From contig CALATC010000041.1 in assembly GCA_937891475.1 (NCBI GenBank), positions 1 through 11,135 of the forward strand: DNA of 11,135 nucleotides, given 5' to 3'. Both the position numbers and the translations under genes were made by a program. Positions 1 through 4,866 of the stretch are shown piece by piece. The notes beneath the pieces were generated by a model. It was given only the letters and a program-made list of their open reading frames with translations. It was not told the DNA's origin and did no database searches. How positions within the stretch are numbered: position 1 is the stretch's first letter; each line of letters begins with the position of its first letter. The stretch is from an uncultured Granulicatella sp. (lineage in GTDB: Bacteria > Bacillota > Bacilli > Lactobacillales > Aerococcaceae).

Positions 1-143
1 CAGGAAATGGTCGTGTGCTTGTTCGTCCAAGTGGAACAGAACCATTAGTACGTGTCATGGTAGAAGCACCAACAGATGAATTATGTCATGATTATGTAAC
101 ACGTATCGCAGATGTCGTTCGTCAAGAGATTGGATTAGATTAA
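1..143 (+). CDS. glmM: Phosphoglucosamine mutase GlmM, C-terminal end (5' partial)
   Basis: This is the last 46 codons of a gene entering from the left; the reading frame begins at base 3 and ends at a TAA. The peptide contains [15 protein letters not shown], the signature of domain 4 of phosphohexomutases, which binds the phosphate of the substrate. The surrounding wording (GNGRVLVRP before it, VVRQEIG near the end) is that of GlmM rather than of general phosphoglucomutases. GlmM converts glucosamine-6-phosphate to glucosamine-1-phosphate in the cytoplasm, on the route to UDP-N-acetylglucosamine and peptidoglycan. The catalytic serine loop lies outside the window. A clear terminator follows 18 bases after the stop, so this is the last gene of its transcript. 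Confidence 0.9.
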   Translation, partial: GNGRVLVRPSGTEPLVRVMVEAPTDELCHDYVTRIADVVRQEIGLD

Positions 144-157
144 GAATTGAAGTTTGA

Positions 158-190
158 AAGGGAGAGTAACGAAAGTTGCTCTCTTTTTTT
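158..190 (+). terminator. Rho-independent terminator of glmM
   Basis: A 9-bp stem (162-170 with 175-183) closes a GAAA loop and runs into seven T. One pair is a G-U wobble that forms only in plus-strand RNA, so the hairpin serves the plus-strand transcript of glmM. Confidence 0.9.
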
Positions 191-271
191 GTGTGGGGAA
201 TTTGTATCAAACACAAGTAAAAATGTCTCAAATAATAATATTATAGCAACGTGATATTTTGCACATTTAAC

Positions 272-300
272 TATTATTTTTATTTCGTTTATGGTACACT
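272..300 (+). promoter_or_regulatory. Putative promoter of the holin-like toxin
   Basis: TACACT at 295-300 is preceded by TGG, an extended -10 arrangement. The matching -35 (about 272-277) is poor. The expected transcript start is near 306, giving a 5' leader of about 90 bases before the TTG start of the toxin. The interval 191-270 shows nothing else convincing. Confidence 0.5.
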
Positions 301-318
301 CTCAGCGTAGAAAGTTTT

Positions 319-389
319 AAAGCGGTGGCAATCTCTATAAAGGTAGGTGATGCTTATGAGCATCTGTATAAAATCTATCGAAAGGAGGT
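319..389 (+). promoter_or_regulatory. Structured 5' leader and ribosome binding site of the toxin mRNA
   Basis: The leader holds three elements. The first is CGGTGGCAA at 323-331, exactly complementary to TTGCCACCG at 550-558 in the 3' region. The second is a 6-bp hairpin (349-354 with 359-364). The third is a very strong Shine-Dalgarno, AAAGGAGG at 381-388, placed for the TTG at 396. The strong ribosome site with a TTG start, behind a structured leader, resembles other type I toxins whose translation is held back by RNA folding. Regulation by folding is inferred. Confidence 0.5.
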
Positions 390-409
390 TGTACTTTGTC
401 AGTCTATGA
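350..409 (+). CDS. Possible 19-codon leader ORF overlapping the toxin start
   Basis: An ATG at 350, preceded by AAGG at suitable spacing, opens a short frame (MLMSICIKSIERR...) that covers the toxin Shine-Dalgarno and ends at TGA 407-409, 11 bases inside the toxin frame. A second ATG lies at 356. I do not recognise the peptide. It could couple its translation to that of the toxin or open the leader structure, or it may simply be unexpressed. Its only support is the position and the weak ribosome site. Confidence 0.25.
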   Translation: MLMSICIKSIERRLYFVSL

Positions 410-500
410 AGCATTGACATTAGTGTGTTCTTTTGCGACTTTACTAGTTGCGTTAGTAGCACTAGTTGTCAAACTGATAGAAATCAAGACAAAAAAATAA
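396..500 (+). CDS. Putative holin-like toxin (type I TA, Hol-Tox type)
   Basis: A 34-residue peptide starts at TTG 396, eight bases after a near-perfect AAAGGAGG. It begins MSVYEALTLV, continues as one hydrophobic helix of about 20 residues (roughly 7-28), and ends in a charged lysine-rich tail (KLIEIKTKK). This matches the putative holin-like toxin family of Lactobacillales: an N-terminal S-x-Y-E-A-L/T-L pattern, one membrane span and a basic C-terminus. Such peptides insert in the cytoplasmic membrane and are toxic when made in excess. They are paired with an antisense RNA, and a convergent antisense gene is visible here from about 608 down to 491. The toxin mRNA should end at the hairpin 579-606. 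Family assignment rests on pattern and context; toxicity is inferred. Confidence 0.75.
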   Translation: MSVYEALTLVCSFATLLVALVALVVKLIEIKTKK

Positions 501-534
501 CACCGCTCTAACTTTGACAGATTAGCGGCGTTAT
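491..534 (-). terminator. Terminator of the antitoxin RNA
   Basis: An 11-bp stem (524-534 with 497-507) is followed on the minus strand by a run of U from the A tract 491-497. The pair 502/529 is a G-U wobble in minus-strand RNA but an A-C mismatch in plus-strand RNA, so the hairpin is built for the minus strand. Confidence 0.75.
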
Positions 535-578
535 CATAGCGTCAAAATCTTGCCACCGTCTTTTCAACGGTCTACATC

Positions 579-606
579 AGAGTCGAGTTGGCGCTCGGCT
601 CTTTTT
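579..606 (+). terminator. Terminator of the toxin mRNA
   Basis: A stem of nine pairs (579-587 with 594-602) with a TTGGCG loop is followed by T 602-606. The single wobble pair (583/598) is U-G only in plus-strand RNA, which assigns the hairpin to the toxin transcript. Confidence 0.8.
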
Positions 607-614
607 GTATCTTT

Positions 615-643
615 ATTATACCAAAAACGAAATGGATTGCAAA
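615..643 (-). promoter_or_regulatory. Promoter P1 of the antitoxin RNA
   Basis: Read on the minus strand this is TTTGCA (643-638), 17 bases, then a perfect TATAAT (620-615) with an extended TGG just before it. It is clearly stronger than the toxin promoter, as expected when an unstable antitoxin must be in excess. Confidence 0.65.
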
Positions 644-685
644 TTTCTGTAATTCCAAGGTTTCCTTTCATATCAAAAATATGTG

Positions 686-725
686 ATTCTATCTCATTAA
701 GCACATATTGTCAAACACTGTCAAT
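686..725 (-). promoter_or_regulatory. Second minus-strand promoter (P2) overlapped by a CtsR-like box
   Basis: On the minus strand, TTGACA (714-709), 17 bases, TAGAAT (691-686) is a near-consensus promoter directed at the antitoxin. Its -35 lies inside a direct repeat read on the plus strand: TGTCAAA (709-715), CAC, TGTCAAT (719-725). This follows the CtsR pattern of two heptads three bases apart with a central A, as at clpP nearby, but with the outer bases off consensus. An 8-bp inverted repeat (678-685 with 702-709) spans the promoter. The stretch 726-790 shows nothing else. Confidence 0.4.
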
Positions 726-793
726 TCTGGCTGAGTAAAACACAAGTTTATCCCTCATGACAATCCTACCTGCTACGTTCACCCTCATCACAC

Positions 794-830
794 AAAAATA
801 GTCGCCTCATTCCAAAGAAATCGGCGACTC
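794..830 (-). terminator. Terminator of clpP
   Basis: A 7-bp stem AGTCGCC/GGCGACT (800-806 with 823-829), with further pairing inside the loop, is followed on the minus strand by U from the A tract 794-798. It lies just downstream of the clpP stop. Confidence 0.8.
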
Positions 831-841
831 CATCCTATCTA

Positions 842-1435
842 CTATTGTAAATCTTTTGAGTTTGTCATAATCGCATCAATTAAACCATATTCTAATGCTT
901 CTTGAGCTGTCATATAGTTATCACGATCTGTGTCTTTCTCAATTGTTTTGATTTTTTGTCCTGTTTGTTTTGCTAAAATCGCATTTAAACGTTCACGTGT
1001 TTTTAAAATTTGACGAGCAGCAATTTCGATTTCTGTTGCTTGTCCTTGTGCTCCACCTAAAGGTTGGTGAATTAAAATTTCAGCATTTGGTAACGCATAA
1101 CGTTTCCCTTTTGTACCTGCTGTTAATAAGAATGAACCCATTGAAGCTGCTAGTCCCATCGCAATTGTTTGGACATCTGCTTTAATAAAATTCATTGTGT
1201 CATAGATTGCTAAACCAGCTGTAACACTTCCACCAGGAGAATTGATATACATATAAATATCTTTCTCAGGATCTTGTGCATCTAAAAATAATAATTGTGC
1301 AATAATGGCATTTGCCATATCATCGTGAATTGGTCCACTTACCATAATAATACGATCTTTTAATAATCTTGAATAAATATCATACGCACGTTCACCACGT
1401 GATGATTGTTCAATAACTGTAGGAATTAAATTCAT
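842..1435 (-). CDS. clpP: ATP-dependent Clp protease proteolytic subunit ClpP
   Basis: A 197-residue protein of the usual ClpP length. The catalytic triad of the self-compartmentalising serine protease is in place: Ser98 in GLAASMGSF, His123 in ILIHQPLGG and Asp172 in DRDNYM. The N-terminal [20 protein letters not shown] is the classic start, including the short propeptide-like loop. ClpP forms a double heptameric barrel in the cytoplasm and degrades unfolded and regulatory proteins delivered by ClpX, ClpC or ClpE ATPases. The start is supported by GGAGG about 6 bases upstream. The gene is separate from its neighbours: it has its own promoter overlapped by a CtsR-type operator (1492-1508) and a terminator right after the stop. 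No CtsR gene is in the window. Confidence 0.98.
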   Translation of the reverse strand: MNLIPTVIEQSSRGERAYDIYSRLLKDRIIMVSGPIHDDMANAIIAQLLFLDAQDPEKDIYMYINSPGGSVTAGLAIYDTMNFIKADVQTIAMGLAASMGSFLLTAGTKGKRYALPNAEILIHQPLGGAQGQATEIEIAARQILKTRERLNAILAKQTGQKIKTIEKDTDRDNYMTAQEALEYGLIDAIMTNSKDLQ

Positions 1436-1470
1436 GTTGAATCCTCCATCTCTCTTTTAAATTTCATTTT

Positions 1471-1508
1471 TCTATATTAGTCTAACGTTTTTGTCAACAA
1501 AGGTCAAA
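1471..1508 (-). promoter_or_regulatory. clpP promoter with CtsR operator
   Basis: The plus strand reads TGTCAAC (1492-1498), AAA, GGTCAAA (1502-1508), close to the CtsR consensus of two GGTCAAA heptads separated by N-A-N; the second heptad is perfect. On the minus strand the same bases supply the -35. Either TTGACC (1507-1502) pairs at 17 bases with TAGACT (1484-1479), or TTGACA (1497-1492) pairs at 15 bases with TATAGA (1476-1471). Both place the repressor site on the -35, so clpP should be derepressed by heat or protein stress. Confidence 0.75.
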
Positions 1509-1516
1509 GATTATGC

Positions 1517-1720
1517 TTAATGTATAAAATCAATAATCTTTTGCCAAATATCCCATGAAAATACTGAGAACGGATTGCCACCACCACCAAGAGCACTGTA
1601 ACCAATCATAAGCCCTACTATAAATAGCACAAAAGCCAAACCTAAAAATAAAGCGATACGAATGAGAACAATCATAAAAAATGGCTGACTATTATAAAAC
1701 TGTTCTAATCTCTTAAACAT
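1517..1720 (-). CDS. epuA: Small membrane protein of the EpuA family
   Basis: A 67-residue protein with a short basic N-terminus (MFKRLEQFYNSQPFF), one hydrophobic segment at about 17-42, a small glycine run (GGGG), and an aromatic C-terminus typical of the EpuA family. In databases it is often called 'DNA-directed RNA polymerase subunit beta', a misleading name. The function is unknown; the family is found near murA, mbl or endA in Lactobacillales. The ATG has GAGGTGAGG just upstream, and that ribosome site overlaps the end of mbl: the mbl stop and this start are 11 bases apart, so the two are co-transcribed and perhaps translationally coupled. No terminator lies between its stop and clpP, so some read-through into clpP is possible. 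Confidence 0.8.
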   Translation of the reverse strand: MFKRLEQFYNSQPFFMIVLIRIALFLGLAFVLFIVGLMIGYSALGGGGNPFSVFSWDIWQKIIDFIH

Positions 1721-1731
1721 GTCCTCACCTC

Positions 1732-2811
1732 TTATGGTCGACGAAGTGCATCATCGTCAAATACATTCGCAGTAGGATTCATCACTACACGTTTGGAAGA
1801 GAATAAACGTTTTAATCCATCAAACAATCCACGTTCTCTCTTAATACGATCTAGTAAAACCCCAGTTCCAATTGCAACACTTTCTAATGGGTTATCCGCT
1901 AAAAAGACTGGAACTTGTAATCGTTCTGATAACATACGATCAATACCATGAATTAAAGCACCGCCACCTGTTACTACAATGCCTCGCTCAATAATATCAC
2001 CCGCTAATTCTGGAGGAGTATCTTCTAAAACTAAACGAGTTTCTTCGCAAATCGTATCCAAAATTTCTTTCAAGCAATGATAAATTTCATTCGTATAAAT
2101 GGTTACCGTCTTAGGAAGACCAGTTGTCATATCACGACCTTTGACAATCATATCCGATTCAATTTCCACTTCAATGGCAGAACCTAAATCCATCTTAATC
2201 GCTTCTGCTGTTCTCTCTCCAATAATTAACTGATACTTCTCTTTAATGTAATCCATAATTTGATGATCCATATCATCACCAGCTAACTTAATCGAGCGAC
2301 TTGATACAGTAGCCCCCATAGAAAGCACTGCAATATCACTTGTTCCTCCACCAATATCGACAATCATATTACCAGAAGGTGAGAATATATCTAAGCCAAC
2401 ACCTACAGCAGCTACTTTAGGTTCTTCTTCTAAATAAATTGAATGTCCTCCACACTTAATTGCAGCTTGAATAATTGCCTTTTGCTCTACTGTTGTAACA
2501 TTCGTTGGCGTACAAATTAAAATATCTGGTTTTTGGAAAAATGCATTTAAATGTAGTTTTTGAATAAACATTTCTAACAATTGCTCTGTTACTGCAATAT
2601 CCGCAATAACCCCACCTTTTAGTGGATGAACAATGGAAATGTCTCGTGGTGTTCTACCTAACATTTTGTAGGCTTTCTCACCGACCGCAATTACTGTATT
2701 TGTTTTATCATCAACAGCAACTAATGATGGTTCATTTAAGATGATGCCACGGTCTTTTAAATAAATTAAAATATTCGCAGTCCCTAAATCAATTCCAATA
2801 TCTCTTGCCAT
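1732..2811 (-). CDS. mbl: Rod-shape/cell-wall actin homologue of the MreB/Mbl family
   Basis: A 359-residue bacterial actin. Phosphate-1 is IGIDLGTAN (5-13), phosphate-2 is VDIGGGTSDIA (151-161), and the adenosine loop is VVTGGGALIHGI (279-290); EEPKVAAVGVGLDI is also typical of MreB. These proteins form ATP-dependent membrane-bound filaments that guide peptidoglycan synthesis along the cell side wall. The C-terminus extends to residue 359, about 25 residues beyond the usual 330-335: after the conserved GTGVLLDRI comes a basic stretch (KRERGLFDGLKRLFSSKR) and an acidic end (FDDDALRRP). Placement next to the epuA-like gene, as in lactobacilli, favours mbl over mreB, but the paralogue cannot be settled from sequence alone. 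The start ATG follows AAAGGGAG. An extended -10 promoter lies about 95 bases upstream. Confidence 0.9.
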   Translation of the reverse strand: MARDIGIDLGTANILIYLKDRGIILNEPSLVAVDDKTNTVIAVGEKAYKMLGRTPRDISIVHPLKGGVIADIAVTEQLLEMFIQKLHLNAFFQKPDILICTPTNVTTVEQKAIIQAAIKCGGHSIYLEEEPKVAAVGVGLDIFSPSGNMIVDIGGGTSDIAVLSMGATVSSRSIKLAGDDMDHQIMDYIKEKYQLIIGERTAEAIKMDLGSAIEVEIESDMIVKGRDMTTGLPKTVTIYTNEIYHCLKEILDTICEETRLVLEDTPPELAGDIIERGIVVTGGGALIHGIDRMLSERLQVPVFLADNPLESVAIGTGVLLDRIKRERGLFDGLKRLFSSKRVVMNPTANVFDDDALRRP

Positions 2812-2908
2812 AGGTCTCCCTTTCTTATTCTAGTCATTTTATTTGATATTCTGTCTTACTATCTATGTCCTAAATCTGTCCTTAAACATTCATCCATAGT
2901 TACTTAGC

Positions 2909-2917
2909 ATTATAGCA
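2909..2917 (-). promoter_or_regulatory. Promoter of mbl-epuA
   Basis: On the minus strand TGC (2917-2915) followed by a perfect TATAAT (2914-2909) forms an extended -10; the -35 is poor. The transcript would start near 2902, leaving a leader of about 90 bases. Confidence 0.6.
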
Positions 2918-2988
2918 TACTTTTGATAGATGGACTATTTTTGTGGTGGAAATAGGGGAAAATTTATTTTTATTTTAGGTTAAATAGT

Positions 2989-3022
2989 AAAAAGGAGAAT
3001 GCGGTTTGGTCTACATTCTCCT
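2989..3022 (-). terminator. Terminator downstream of the Doc gene
   Basis: A perfect 9-bp stem (3014-3022 with 2993-3001) with a 12-base loop runs into U from A 2989-2993 on the minus strand. It should end the Phd/Doc transcript and shield the mbl promoter. The 147 bases between it and the Doc stop (3023-3169) are very AT-rich and hold no supported gene. Confidence 0.75.
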
Positions 3023-3169
3023 GAATTAGTTTATTCATATAATGATATTAAGTTCTTTTATAAATATTTTGAAATTAATTTATTTTCAGTTTCTTCAATT
3101 TTTTCTTACTGTTTTATCAAGTATAATATTTCTTGAAGTTTTAACGTCAATCTATAACTTATTGAATTA

Positions 3170-3541
3170 TCAATGATTTCTAATGTATTCTAAAATAGAA
3201 TCATAATCTAATTCTGATGAAGCTACACCTATACCTAGCTTGACAATTTCTTCATCGGTCTGCTTTAGTACAATACCATTTAACTCTAAAAAAACAAGCA
3301 TGACATAAATACCAATTCGTTTATTTCCATCAAGGAAAGCATGATTATTTATTAGCGAATAACAAAGTCTTGCAGCCTTTTCTTCAATACTTGGATAATG
3401 ATCAACTCCAAAGTAAGGAGTAAAAGCTGAAGACAAAGAAGATTCTATCAATCCCACATCTCTAACACCATCTAGACCACCCGTCGCTTGAATAAGTCTA
3501 CTATGCAATCCAATAACTTGTTTAACAGTCAGTATTCTCAT
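3170..3541 (-). CDS. doc: Doc-type (death-on-curing) Fic-fold toxin
   Basis: A 123-residue protein whose core is HAFLDGNKRIG (67-77), the Fic/Doc active-site motif with catalytic His67, the phosphate-contacting Asn73/Lys74/Arg75 loop and Gly77. Upstream, GGLDGVRDVGLIESSL (21-36) is the usual conserved N-terminal element of the Doc subfamily. Characterised Doc proteins are kinases that phosphorylate elongation factor Tu and halt translation; classic Doc has an A after the acidic residue of the motif, here G, which is common in Gram-positive relatives. The start codon overlaps the antitoxin stop as ATGA, so the two are translationally coupled. Size and order (antitoxin first) are standard for phd-doc. 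Whether the activity is phosphorylation or AMPylation cannot be told from sequence. Confidence 0.9.
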   Translation of the reverse strand: MRILTVKQVIGLHSRLIQATGGLDGVRDVGLIESSLSSAFTPYFGVDHYPSIEEKAARLCYSLINNHAFLDGNKRIGIYVMLVFLELNGIVLKQTDEEIVKLGIGVASSELDYDSILEYIRNH

Positions 3542-3795
3542 TTTGCCAATTCCTTAAATGCATCAAGATGACGGGATAATACTGAAGTTGCAACTTCATC
3601 CAATGTTGACTGCTCTACAACTGTTGATATATCCTTCTTCTCTTTGATTAAACTCTGATAATCCACTAAAACATATTTTGGTGTGTTATTTTTCAAAATC
3701 ACTGCAGTACCATTAGCATCTACCATACGAGCTACTTTAGAGAAGTTTTGATTTGCTTCCGAAATAGAAACTAAATTTTCAATATTAATTTGCAT
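3538..3795 (-). CDS. phd: Phd/YefM-family antitoxin
   Basis: An 85-residue protein. The N-terminal part (about 8-50, with VSISEANQNFSKVARMV and AVILKNNTPKYVLVDY) is the Phd/YefM DNA-binding fold. The C-terminal part is a charged, probably flexible helix (ATSVLSRHLDAFKELAK) of the kind that wraps the toxin active site. It should neutralise the Doc protein encoded immediately downstream and repress its own promoter. The start is fixed by AAAGGAGGA at good spacing, and a good promoter lies directly upstream. The gene before it ends 62 bases away without a terminator, so read-through from that gene may also feed this operon. Confidence 0.88.
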   Translation of the reverse strand: MQINIENLVSISEANQNFSKVARMVDANGTAVILKNNTPKYVLVDYQSLIKEKKDISTVVEQSTLDEVATSVLSRHLDAFKELAK

Positions 3796-3815
3796 GTTAT
3801 CTCCTCCTTTTATCT

Positions 3816-3843
3816 ATTGTAACATTTTTTAGGATATATTCAA
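3816..3843 (-). promoter_or_regulatory. Promoter of the Phd/Doc operon
   Basis: On the minus strand TTGAAT (3843-3838), 16 bases, TACAAT (3821-3816). Short inverted ends, TTGTA and TACAA (3817-3821 and 3846-3850), flank the promoter and could belong to an autoregulatory operator; that part is speculative. Confidence 0.65.
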
Positions 3844-3857
3844 CCTACAAGATTCTT

Positions 3858-4517
3858 CTACTCCACCACAAGCTCACCTTCGTCATCTAGTTTAACAAAC
3901 ACGGGATTGTGTAACTTAGGTTTTTTCGCTAATTTCTCTAATCTCTCCATATGATTTTGAATAATCTTCTCGTGATCCATTTTTGAAACTACAAACTTTT
4001 TCTCTTTTACAACAATAATCTTACTATTTTCAACCAGTTCACTAGGATATAGATTAGCGAGCATTGTTATTAAATTTATATCTGCATCATTAAAATCATC
4101 CCAGTCTAACTCTGCCATTTTTCTTTCATGTTTAAAAATTTCACTTTCTTTTGCTTTCCAAAGATTTAGCCTTTTTGTGAAACTTGACCATTCTTCTTCT
4201 GTTCGTGTTTGCACCATGAAAGCACATCTCTTTGCTCTATTTTCATTTACATTAATGACTTTCTTTTCATAGCTATATTTAGAAGAAATATGAAATCTAT
4301 CACATATTTTATTATAGTCCACCCATACAGTACCATAAACGGGCCCTCTTTCTAATCCAATTAAATACCTTAAATCCCATTCATCGTTTTCTATTTTAGA
4401 AATAAATTCGTATAACAATAAAAAAATCTGTAATTGATAGGGTCTATCGTATACCTTTCTTTCATGTACTTGTAACCAACCACTAAGGGTAAATTTTCTA
4501 TCATCAGAAAACATCAT
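3858..4517 (-). CDS. Uncharacterised protein of about 219 residues
   Basis: The open frame extends upstream to 4649, but the real start is taken as ATG 4517 (or 4514). GGAGG lies 9 bases before it, and a near-consensus promoter at 4573-4601 would start the RNA near 4567, downstream of the longer start. The protein (MMFSDDRKFTLSGWLQVHER...) has no signal peptide or membrane span. Residues about 28-80 (YQLQIFLLLYEFISKIE, then GLERGPVYGTVWVDY) faintly recall the helical core and GPV-x-x-x-V/W-x-x-Y patch of Panacea/SocA-like (DUF4065) antitoxin domains. The rest is charged and helical (WKAKESEIFKHERKMAELDW) with an acidic end. I do not recognise a definite family. It lies directly upstream of the Phd/Doc pair without a terminator. 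Confidence 0.6.
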   Translation of the reverse strand: MMFSDDRKFTLSGWLQVHERKVYDRPYQLQIFLLLYEFISKIENDEWDLRYLIGLERGPVYGTVWVDYNKICDRFHISSKYSYEKKVINVNENRAKRCAFMVQTRTEEEWSSFTKRLNLWKAKESEIFKHERKMAELDWDDFNDADINLITMLANLYPSELVENSKIIVVKEKKFVVSKMDHEKIIQNHMERLEKLAKKPKLHNPVFVKLDDEGELVVE

Positions 4518-4572
4518 AGATATCATCCTCCTTAAAATTCCAAAATGACTGTTAATCGTAATATCTATCCTT

Positions 4573-4601
4573 ATTATAAGTCTTAAAGGAAATATTGACA
4601 A
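4573..4601 (-). promoter_or_regulatory. Promoter of the uncharacterised gene 3858-4517
   Basis: On the minus strand TTGTCA (4601-4596), exactly 17 bases, then a perfect TATAAT (4578-4573). This is one of the best promoters in the window, and it decides the start of the gene downstream. Confidence 0.75.
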
Positions 4602-4649
4602 AGATATTTCGTCAGATGATTTTATAGAGAAGCATTTTGCTTCTATCAT

Positions 4650-4764
4650 TTATAGGGTATACAAAAAGGGCTTCATCCCTTATATTAAAAGCGTCCAAAC
4701 TATTTAAGAGGAGATGAAACCTTATGACTACTATACGCTACAAATCAAAAATAAAATATTAAAA
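4650..4764. other. Gene-poor stretch with a hairpin and a 12-codon frame
   Basis: It contains a 5-bp hairpin (4666-4670 with 4677-4681) followed on the minus strand by a short U run, which is a weak terminator at best. On the plus strand AAGAGGAG (4706-4713) stands 10 bases before ATG 4724, but the frame (MTTIRYKSKIKY) stops after 12 codons at 4762. This may be the rest of a lost gene or mobile element; nothing proves it. Confidence 0.25.
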
Positions 4765-4799
4765 AAGGAATTAGGCAACCATCAGTCACCTAATTCCTT
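4761..4799 (-). terminator. Terminator of the phosphorylcholine esterase gene
   Basis: A perfect 11-bp stem (4789-4799 with 4765-4775) and 13-base loop end in six U on the minus strand (A 4761-4766). It lies about 70 bases after the stop of the esterase gene. The plus strand has no T run after the stem. Confidence 0.9.
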
Positions 4800-4866
4800 C
4801 AAAAAAACTTATTAACTAATCTACTACCATCTGAATTATCCCCTATTCGGAAATCTCACGATTTAT

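Larger units (their letters stand above)
491..608 (-). ncRNA. Antisense antitoxin RNA of the holin-like toxin locus
   Basis: A minus-strand RNA of about 118 nucleotides is predicted, from a start near 608 (promoter 615-643) to the terminator 491-534. It runs convergently to the toxin gene and is complementary to the last few toxin codons and the whole 3' untranslated region. This is a TxpA/RatA-like arrangement in which antitoxin and toxin RNAs overlap at their 3' sides. Inside it are a small hairpin (555-559 with 567-571) and a copy of the CGGTGGCAA element also present in the toxin 5' leader. Its ends are estimated from promoter and terminator positions only. Confidence 0.6.
564..704 (-). 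other. Open frame antisense to the toxin 3' region, doubtful gene
   Basis: A minus-strand frame of 46 codons could begin at GTG 704 or at ATG 671 (35 codons: MKGNLGITEICNPF..., ending ERQLDSDVDR). It runs through the start of the antitoxin RNA, and no Shine-Dalgarno precedes either start. A second open stretch in another frame, RWQDFDAMITPLICQS, continues inside the antitoxin RNA to a TAG at about 507-509. The compositions look protein-like, so this may be a decayed small gene or a by-product of conserved RNA sequence. I would not annotate it as an expressed protein. Confidence 0.2.

Noticed and set aside
550..738. 62-codon plus-strand frame
   Set aside because: It runs over the toxin terminator and both antitoxin promoters, has no ribosome site, and its composition is not protein-like.
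970..1185. 71-codon plus-strand frame inside clpP
   Set aside because: It is the opposite-strand shadow of a certain gene with conserved catalytic residues.
3058..3174. Two short minus-strand frames after the Doc stop (LTLKLQEILYLIKQ, then EKIEETENKLISKYL, same frame with one stop between)
   Set aside because: They look mildly protein-like and could be a broken third gene, but there is no start with a ribosome site and the base composition is extremely AT-rich, so chance is as likely.
4666..4681. Short hairpin with U run on the minus strand as a true terminator
   Set aside because: The stem is only 5 bp, and a far stronger terminator precedes it at 4761-4799.
4724..4762. 12-codon plus-strand frame with a good ribosome site as a gene
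   Set aside because: It is too short, of unknown family and without a clear promoter; kept only as part of a gene-poor stretch.
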